From the NCBI GenBank assembly GCA_016169945.1, contig JADLSH010000138.1:2251660-2315659 (forward strand): a DNA stretch of 64,000 nucleotides. The letters run 5' to 3'. The notes beneath the pieces are model-generated. The model had not been told where the DNA came from, did no database searches, and saw nothing but the letters and a program-made list of their open reading frames with translations. Source of the DNA: Trachythela sp. YZ-2020 (Eukaryota; Cnidaria; Anthozoa; Malacalcyonacea; Clavulariidae). Each line of letters opens with the position of its first letter. Position 1 is the first letter of the stretch. This document shows, one piece after another, positions 55,891 to 64,000 of this stretch. The translations under genes and the position numbers were made by a program.

Positions 55891-56435
55891 ATCTTTGAAC
55901 TTCCACACTTGCCTGTTCTGACTATTTAAGATTAACAATAAACAAAATCTTTTCCGATAACGAAGTAATTAAGATGACGAATATAGTGTTTCAAACAAGG
56001 ATTTTATACATCACATCCAAAACTAGGAGTTCATATTTCAATGTATGTTATGTATTCACTAAGAAACAACTCGCCAATTATACATACTCTCCAAACATTT
56101 ACGGTGTATTCTACATTTACCTCATTCACGAAGGAAGCAGAATTGTTAAAGATTAGTGTCTCACCAGGGTATTGCGGGCTCAAAGTCCTGCCGGCGGCAT
56201 TATTTTGGGCAGACTACATCAAAAGTTTTATCATCCACCAAATATTTAAACCATTCTTTGAAAATCCTTGCCCTTTTATTTGACTTTTATCGTTCTTTTT
56301 TGCAGTTGGTTAAGTTAAAAGCCCGCAATGCATGACGCTGCACTTTTCGGGTTTATCTTGGTGTGAGGTAATAATGTTTTCATCCTGACAGGGCGGGGAC
56401 TTAGAAAAATATCCCTCAGCAAGATGAAGAGTGTG
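55891..56435. other. No gene recognised
   Basis: AT-rich, with small open frames only. Possibly the 3' UTR of the SEA-domain gene on the minus strand. Confidence 0.4.
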
Positions 56436-56439
56436 ACCT

Positions 56440-57065
56440 CTACTTCGTGAACTTACGATACTGAGTTGAAAATTGAAGAAAAGAATACTTACAACGATTG
56501 CAACCACAACCAGGATGAGGAAAGCAACGACCAAGCAAACAATCAAAATAATAATCCAAGTTTCTAATCCATCATCATCATCATCATCTACGCCTCTTTC
56601 TGTAACTGTTAAACTTTGTATAGTAAAATTTGAACTCCCACTATCCTTTGCCCGAATAATTGGTTCTTTGATTTGTTGAACTGTTGTGTTAGCTTCAGTT
56701 GAATTGAATATTACATCTATGTCCGCAACGATGCTCCCAGCTGAAAATGAATTAACGACAACTGTGATAAATCCTGATAAATCCTCGTAAATTGAAGTCA
56801 AGAACTTCATAAAATTGTTTGTCAAGTTTTTAAAAGCTTGGTTAGTACAGTTTTCCAGGTCGTTGTTAAAATCACCATCGATTGTTATCACAACTGCGTA
56901 TCTAATTATTCCTGGAGTTGGCAGCGGAGTTGTCGGACAACTTGTTGTAACTGTTACAGAACTTGACATCGCAAGTGGTTGAGATGAACTTGGAGCAACT
57001 GTTGGGGATTCATTTACCACAGCTGATGGACTCGTAGCGATAGAAACACTCGAACCAATGAAAAA
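56440..57065 (-). CDS. SEA-domain single-pass membrane protein, last two exons
   Basis: Exon A (57065-56493) follows a TTCAG acceptor, is exactly 191 codons, and ends at a GTT/GTAAGT donor. It encodes a Ser/Thr/Pro-rich mucin-like segment (SSSVTVTTSCPTTPLPTPG), a SEA domain (AVVITIDGDF, NQAFKNLTNNFMKFLTSIYE and the AGSIVADIDVIF block, with a GSIV that fits the autocleavage site), an Asp run (DDDDDD) and a transmembrane helix (TWIIILIVCLVVAFLILVVV). Exon B (56460-56440), after an AACTCAG acceptor, adds YRKFTK and a stop, a short basic cytosolic tail. Several N-x-S/T sites precede the helix. The signal peptide and earlier exons are not found upstream to about 57290, so they may be further away or lost. 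Confidence 0.65.
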
Positions 57066-57289
57066 CTGAATTTTTCAAAATTATTTATCAACCTGGTATT
57101 CTTTGGTTACACCACTGGTATGCTGTACTGATTTTAGTATTTACCCTTTCACTAAATTAAGTTAGCAATATCCTACAGTATTATCACACAACATGACACA
57201 CCAAATCCACATGACATACCAAAAGAGACATAGAACTAATGTATCTATGTAATAACAATAATAGGTATAATAATAGCTGTGGGCACACA

Positions 57290-57570
57290 AGGTGTGGTTG
57301 CCCAATTCACCCGAGCCAGAGGCTCATGATACACGTGCTCGACAGCTAAGGCCTAAGGGTTAGTTTTTGATGAGGGAGGAAAACCGGAGTACCCGAATAA
57401 ATCCCTCGAAGCACAGGAGAGAATCAACCAAACTCTACTTACATAAATTTATCAAGCACAGGGACGTACGTTACCCAACCAACGTAAATCCCTGCCCTCG
57501 ATCTGCTGTATAGTCAGCTTAACTCAGAGTAAGGGGCAGCGCGCTAACCACAACTGCCACCCGTGCATCC
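57290..57570 (-). mobile_element. tRNA-derived SINE-like repeat
   Basis: The minus strand opens with GGCAGTTGTGGTTAGCGCGC (A-box-like, near 57541-57560). It contains GAGGGAGGAAAACCGGAGTA on the plus strand, which I recognise as a block common in repeats of marine invertebrates. It ends near TTGGGCAACCACACC. The B box is poor. The assignment is tentative. Confidence 0.45.
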
Positions 57571-57584
57571 AGAAGGAGTTCAGG

Positions 57585-57866
57585 CCAAAAAAACGCATAG
57601 GCTACGAAGGCGACAGTACCATTCTCCTGGCCCAAATATTGGATGGATACGACAAACTAAAACCATACAGTTTTCCCATCCATGGATGTATCGATAGCTT
57701 CAGGCGAAAAGTTATCTGGCTGTATGTGACGTGGTCCAACAACTATCCTGACAATATTGCCGCATTCTATCTCAATTCTGTAAAAGAGCTTGGTGGGTGT
57801 CCTCGTAAACTCAACACCGACTTTGGGACAGAGAATGGCACTATGGCTGGTATACACGAATCGTGA
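57585..57866 (+). pseudogene. Integrase-core (DDE) fragment
   Basis: Frame 1 gives KKTHRLRRRQYHSPGPN. After a small deletion frame 2 gives DGYDKLKPYSFPIHGCIDSF, RRKVIWLYVTWSNNYPD and LGGCPRKLNTDFGTENGTMA, then a stop. The spacing of the Asp in DGYDKL and in TDFGTEN, and the block GYDKLKPYGFPxHGCID, identify the catalytic core of a retroviral-type integrase domain found in many invertebrate proteins. The catalytic Glu region and C-terminus are absent; the fragment is cut off by the hairpin starting near 57857. Confidence 0.75.
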
Positions 57867-58133
57867 AATTCGGCTGCGCATCCAAATGACGCGTTCTGAG
57901 TCGGGCAAAAATCGCAGTTAAAGAAAAACATGTAGTTGTGACTGGATAATTTAAAATATGCGTATTAAAGTATTCAAATGTTCAGTCATGCATTCGTGTT
58001 TTTATTGTTGTGATATGTAATCACGAATGCATGACTGAACTTTTGAATACTTTAATACGTATATTTTAAATCATCCAGTCACAGCTACATGTTTTTCTTT
58101 AACTGTGATTTTTGCCCGAATTTCGCGATTCGT
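57857..58133. repeat. Long hairpin that truncates the integrase fragment
   Basis: Arms at about 57857-57993 and 58019-58133 are reverse complements (CACGAATGCATGACTGAAC, CTTTAATACGTATATTTTAAA, CATGTTTTTCTTTAACTG) around a loop of about 25 nt. The left arm has a small extra insert near 57873-57900. Outermost shared sequence: CACGAATCG/CGATTCGTG. Confidence 0.8.
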
Positions 58134-61100
58134 GTATTCACTGTTTTTTTCCTGAATGATGAGGATTCGCACCAGTATGTTGCCTCACCGAGAAATCAAA
58201 GAATCGAGTCAGAGGAGGTTGGACAGCTGTCACATGATATTTTTCGACCAATGAGGAGGCGCTATTTTCTCAGCGCTCGCAAGAAGCAAGTGGACTGTGA
58301 AATTTGCATTGGTCTCATAAATACGGAAATATTTCACTTTGTTATTCAAATTTGCAATTAAATTCGATGCACACTCGTTCAATGAATATTAATCTACTCC
58401 CAAGCGAAAAATTTTGGAAGGCAAACGTCGTTTTGTACTATATTTTTATATTTAATGCAGGCACTTATGCATCACGTGGAAATACGAGGCTGTTCCAACA
58501 ATCAACTTTTGAAATAGAAAATGTCCAATTTCCATGGTTCGATTTCGCTAATTTTCCCATAATGTGATAGATTAAAGCTTAATCTTTCGTTTTAACTGCC
58601 CCTCCCCCCTTTCCGCCCAACTCACCGTTTTCGAAATTTTCGCTGCTGAACTTTTAATACGATTTTGCACTTTCTTAAAATAACCTCCAACTTTTGAAGT
58701 TTCCCTTCTTATCATTTGCATTTCATTAAAATATTTTAAACTTTTTGTAATATCAAATAATTATATGTTTAAACGTAATTTGCTTGATCAATTTTTGATA
58801 GATATTTTAAAAATTATGAAACGTGTTTCTGTTTGTTTTAATGATTGAAGTTAGTCGTGTCTTCGTGACGTGTTGACTCAAGTCCGCGTCTGTTTACAAT
58901 TTTCAAACTAAAGTATCTAGAATTTCCATGGTTCGATTTTCGTAATTTTTGTATAATGATGAAGACAATGTATAAACTTTAAATCTGCTGGAATGATCCC
59001 GGTTATCCCCTGGCAGTTTTCGAGATATTAGGCATTGAAGTGACCATAGTCATTCGACGTTTGCCAAAATGGCGTCTAATAATTTAGGAAGATATTGAGC
59101 CACCAGAGCTTGTTTTTCCCAATGAATCTTGAAACTTCTTTAATATAAAGAGCGTTATTCTTTAGAGTAAGCGTTAAAGTACTTTTGAATGAATTTTAGG
59201 AGATTTAGGAGTTATTTGCGTGTTGTTTGGCGATTTTATATCTGGGCTAGTGTCTGGCTCTGTCTGCAATTTTGTTGTCTGACGACCCACTCGACTCGCA
59301 AATATAGAATATTTTGTCACTGTTATTCAGTTTTTTTCCTGGAATGCATCCATGCTATTTCAATAACTATTGATCTACCTACGTGAGCAGTATTTTGTAA
59401 GGTAAACGTTATTTTGATCTTTTATGTAGGCTGTACGTCGTCATATTGTATTAATCCGATGCCATTTCCACAATTGACGCAGTAATTGCTCGTATTTTTC
59501 TGAAGAAGTGGACTTTACTGTTTAAAATAAGTGCTGAGTTTCAGAAGAAAATTTTAGAAGTAAAATTTGTTTTTTTTACAGATTTGTATTTTGGGTTGAA
59601 TTCTATCATTGTATTGTTAATTTGCCTTCTTGGTGAATATTTGCTTTCTTTAATATTTCTTTATATATGTAGAGAATATGCATGTGCTATGTATTTTCAA
59701 TAAAAATGGAACTGTATATTACTGTAAAGTTTGTTTTGTCTACATTTCACCAGTAATTTCTGTTGCAGAAGTATGGTTTTCAGTAGTCACAATGTGCTAT
59801 TGGGATAAATAAATAACTAAATACATATTAAAAGTCGAATCCTTTGATGCCAGCAGAATTAATCTGGCTAATAAATATTTAGTTAACTGTGTGTACTACA
59901 CTCCTCACTAGTTGCACCCTTTTCATTATACATAGTAGTTTTGTATTTGAAGGCAAATAAATAGAATTGAGAGATGTAGTTTCATTTCCTTGCTCTTATG
60001 AGTGTCAACATTCTTTAAGTTGACCACCATCTGCTGCCCTGTTACACGTGGTGAAACCCACCAATTGCATGGTAATAATAAATTCAATAAACAGTTCTTG
60101 GATGAGGTTTTTGTGATATACACTGCATTTTCATTGAACTCCTTCGACAAAAAATGGTTTAAAACGTTTAGTTCTCAATAACAACATAAAAATATTAGAA
60201 ATCTGATTTATCTGCTATAGTTCCAATAAAAATATCAAAAAGCTTCGTTCGTTTATATTGTTTTTTCTTGTATTAATAGATGGGAAAATTGTTTGAGCAT
60301 GGGTGGGAATTTCGGGTGGGAATTTAATTTCCGAGCGATTTTGACAGCTTTTGCAGGAATTATTTATCATATATTAAAATAACCCAAATAGGTACTGTAT
60401 GTAATACACCTTAACTAAAATAGATATCGAGAATGGGGGGCACGAGAATTACCCGTCAACTTTCAAAGAGATCAGCTAGGATTTGATCAGTACGCGTGTG
60501 CAAATAAATAGAAAATAATAAATGGATGTAAGGAAATATGGAATATATTTCGAATGTTAACAGGACATCTCGAGAGTGATTGAAACGGACCAATAACAGT
60601 GGGATATGCTGTTAAACACGAGAAATAGATTTGATATTTCAAAGCATCCATGTATTCTCTTTATATTATATATAAAAATTGTCCTGTTATTTTGCAAAAT
60701 ATTGTCAGACAAAAATGCTTAGTATAAGTGATAATTGTCACATAAATACTCGCATATGAATGTGAGAGTATCGCATTTATTAGTATAGGAAAAATCAATA
60801 GAACACTCTATTTTATATACTATAATACTAACACCATTTAATTGCATGGGTGAAGACGTACAGATTCCATAATCAATATACTAATTATTAGATCTGGGTT
60901 TATACTCGATTTAATGCACTTTTTGAAGGGCTCAGAAACCGCATAGTTTACATCCAAAATTTCTTTATTTCTTTCTATTCATATTACGTATATATAGACC
61001 AAAATATGGATAAGGCTTATATATATCGACAGTGTTAGTTTTCGTTAACCTCAAGGTATCCACTACAGCCTGTTTCATGCAATAAGCGATCGTCAACTGG

Positions 61101-63353
61101 CTCGAAAACTATATTTGCTCTATCTAGCTATATGATATTGAGTACTCTTTGGCATTTCGACAGTGTTATATATTTTGAACAAATGCGTAACAGTGCGTGT
61201 TAGTAAATTCCCATAAATTATACGAGCGGGAATTGCAAAAGAAGAGGAAAACCTAGGAATTTTCCCATTCTATGCGAAATAAAAACAACGATAATCAATG
61301 AAAACTCCAGTGTAATCAAGCGAAAGGGATGAGAGAATGAAACGTTTATATCTATTACTATTCAAGGAAAGATTCAATTTCTTGTTGCTGCGAGCGAAGC
61401 GAGCGGCTTACTAATCGTGGATATAGTCGATTTTGGTATTTTTCATTCGAGATGATCCTCTGAGCCTGCGATGTATTGGAGAGCGACAGTGATTTTCAGA
61501 GTTTTTTTAACCAGACACACGTGTTCGCAATGTTCGCACGTCCTTTTCAAGTCGCAATAAATACACAATATAAACGAGAATTGCCGTAAAATGGCTAGAT
61601 TATGTCCTATGATTATAAAAATGGTATCAAACTAAAGGGATTGGAAATCCCCGTCGAATGGTGGCATTTACGAGTATGTAGTGTGTAAACCAAAGGTAGG
61701 AAAGCGAAATGAATATTTAATTAGTTTGTATTATTGTTAATTTGTAAACAATACAAAGTTCAGAGGTGTTTGAATGGGGATAAAGCGGCCGCATAGCGTT
61801 GTAAACAAACACAATTTACTTGGGTAAAGAGATCGTAAAACGCTGAATCGAACGGTGGTATTGTCATCTACATAGCATGCACTGAACCGAAGATATGAAC
61901 CTGCAAAGTCTTATAGCCATGTGGCTATATAAACATTAGCACCTAACGATAAAGGTGGCAAACAGTTAACTATTGCCTATGATACTGTTCAGTTCAAAGT
62001 ACTTACTGTTCAACAATGAACAATAATCGATATATTACCATACATCAAATAAACAAATATGGTTGGTTTAATTTATGTTATTACAAAGGTATCTGTTTCT
62101 AAACGTTCACGAACAATTTATCAGGTCAACAAACTGTCCATTAAATGGTTGCGTTTGGTAGTGAATAGTTCGGTTTTGTAGTTAATAGTTCTGTTGGGTT
62201 TGGTTCTTAATAATAGGGTTTGGTAGTTAATAATAAATAAAGATCTTATGTAATCTACAAAGATCTGCTGGTAATATTTCAAGGGTTTTAAATTTAATCA
62301 GGACTGATCTGACCCCTCGCAGCAATTATCTTTCTATTAGAAATTACTAGTTTAACTGTAATTCGAGCAAACATATTATTGAAATGACTGGTTATTATAC
62401 CAAATCCTCCAATGTTTTAACTACTGTTGCCGGTTTTTAACGTTTGGCATTTAAGGAGTAAGGTTTAAAATTTTTCTTACAGCTCGGACAACTATTGCTT
62501 GTTTCAGTTTCTTTCATCAAGCCAAACAGGACCACGGCGGTGATAGTTGCACCATATGCTATGAACTTCATGTTTTTAAACTGCGCGTCTGAACCTGGAA
62601 ATAGTGAGGAATATATGTGAATTTACTGCTCATTCTATGCATTTATTTATAAATACGCAAATAATTATAACTTGTTCGCATAATAACATCTATACTGGAA
62701 TAATGACTTGATCGAGAGACGCAGATATCGCTGAAAATTTTTCATATATTCTTCTCAAGCAAGGATTATATCGCTTAAACATATATTTCCATTTGTAGAA
62801 GCGCCAGTCTCAGTGAATGAATGGGGAAGGGAGGCAGCTGTCCCAATTTCCCACTATGTAACCAGCGCTTCCCATAGTAATAGGTGAAATTTTCTAAAAT
62901 TTGCAATTTTTAAAAAGGAAGTTATTTAAAATTGGAATGGCATGACGCGCAGCACTTATATAAACTTGTCTGTGGATCTTTGAGTATTGTGTATTGAATG
63001 ACACAGCAAAAGCTTCCACCTGCTCGTGAGCTTTTGAAGTTCACATTCTTTAACCGCCGTATGAGAAATACATTTATAGCATGTTTCTGCGACTATGCAA
63101 ATGAATAAAATACTGCGACAAATTCTATTAAAACACCGGTACCAGCTTGCCTACAGTTTTAAAAAATATTAGACGTGAAAGAAACCGACTGAGAAATCCG
63201 CGACATGGATTGAAACAAAACTATAAGAGACGAGTTTGTGATATATTTCAATTCCATTTTAGACTTTTTTTCTTGTTATAAATTGTATTAACCTAAGCAT
63301 GCACGTATGCATATAAACAGACGCTTACATATAGACAGAACTGAAAGGCTGCA
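58134..63353. other. Long region with no gene recognised
   Basis: Mostly 60-70% AT. AATTTCCATGGTTCGATTT occurs at about 58528 and 58919. 60117-60250 is related to 53990-54070 plus 54824-54930. 60530-60845 is a diverged copy of the hairpin block at 32690-32928. TTTGGTAGTTAATA-type short repeats lie at 62150-62235. Open frames at 58089, 58304, 59189 and 59926 have no motif or convincing splice sites. Confidence 0.5.
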
Positions 63354-63720
63354 CACTCTAAAAACAGGTGTGTTTAATTACACACCAAGGTGTGTTTAAT
63401 GACACACCAAGGTGTGTTTCATTACACACCAAGGTGTGTACTTTTTACACACCTTTCTACGCACTTTTGGAAAACACACCTTGGTGTGTTAGAAAACGCA
63501 CCTTGGTGTGTAAGAGAACACACCATGGTGGGTCACAAAACACACCAAGGTGTGTTATGGAACACACTTCCTTTTAGCACACCTTACTTTCATGACTGTA
63601 AGGTGTGTTAAGTTGCACACCTTTTGAATGAAAACACACCTTGGTGTGTTCGACAACACACCTTTGACTTTTTATAGAAACACACCTTGGTGTGTTACAG
63701 AACACACCTCGCACTTTAAA
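63354..63720. mobile_element. ACACACC-palindrome element, copy 2
   Basis: Starts CACTCTAAAAACAGGTGTG and continues with about fourteen ACACACC...GGTGTGT palindromes. The spacer order is the reverse of 17776-18048, and this copy is longer at its far end (extra units from about 63665 to 63710). The open frames inside are artefacts of the repeats. Confidence 0.75.
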
Positions 63721-64000
63721 CAAAACACAGCATGGAATGAGAAAGGAAATGCCTTTTAAAGTGGCCTACATTTTCTAAAAGAGATAGTAGATTTTCTATT
63801 TAGATCCAATTTTTTTGAGAATTATTTTTGGTTTGAAAAACAAAGAGACTCGACTGACTTGAATACAACAGTGATCGAGTTAGCGAGTTGATCGTTAACC
63901 AGGGACTGCGGAACAGAGGTGGAGGGGAGGTGGGGAGGAGGAGGATTGAACCAATTATTTATCATACATTTTTGTCATACACATAAGTTAAACATGTTAT
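63721..64000. other. No gene recognised
   Basis: Unremarkable sequence with one purine-rich patch (about 63917-63945). Confidence 0.5.

Overview
This window is eukaryotic, AT-rich and almost entirely made of repeats. It looks like an aquatic invertebrate genome, most probably a cnidarian such as a coral or sea anemone. That guess rests on the mix of repeats: CR1/Rex-like LINEs with an SGNH-type ORF1, a Helentron with OTU and endonuclease domains, PIF-Harbinger with a MADF-BESS partner, a TTAA-flanked THAP element, a PAT/Ngaro-type tyrosine-recombinase retroelement and tRNA-derived SINEs. No bacterial or organellar genes, rRNA, CRISPR arrays or intact tRNA genes were seen. Split genes with GT-AG junctions are visible on both strands.

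Layout. 1-5440: degenerate telomere-like satellite with a higher-order period of about 1.65 kb, possibly subtelomeric. 5945-7480: tRNA-like hairpin and a decayed LINE. 7504-10462: inverted repeat with about 1.08 kb arms that are nearly identical. 12679-18790: a nested stack, in which a TIR element built of GGAGTT/AACTCC palindromes contains a deleted PAT/Ngaro element with its A1-B1-A2-B2 repeats, candidate exons of an unknown gene, and a LINE that itself carries a hAT MITE and an ACACACC-palindrome element. 19612-20117: tandem SINEs. 23257-27632: a PIF-Harbinger transposon with TTA target duplication, an intact MADF-BESS gene and a broken transposase holding a LINE insertion. 27698-29385: foldback-like structure with tandem arrays outside its arms. 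29410-31800: LINE ORF1 and start of ORF2, split by a MITE. 32561-33846: inverted repeat holding a hAT MITE with a perfect 8-bp target duplication. 35608-38698: TTAA-flanked Kolobok-like element with a THAP gene on one strand and a P2X7-type cytoplasmic ('ballast') domain gene on the other. 39013-45960: a Helentron with, in order, basic region, 2A-like motif, OTU protease, DUF6570-like region, Rep (HUH), PIF1 helicase and AP-endonuclease-like domain, broken by stops and frameshifts. 46223-47633: tandem duplication. 49005-51835: second large inverted repeat with the same geometry as the first. 54072-54814: MULE-like element with a 9-bp target duplication. 55281-55890: LINE 3' end. 56440-57065: exons of a SEA-domain membrane protein, the best candidate host gene. 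57290-58133: SINE, integrase-core fragment and hairpin. 58134-64000: mostly featureless, with a second ACACACC element near the end.

The genes do not form a host pathway. They are mobile-element machinery, mostly decayed and inserted into one another, so relative ages can be read from the nesting. Translations were read by eye and no database search was possible; family names rest on recognised motifs, TIRs and target-site duplications.
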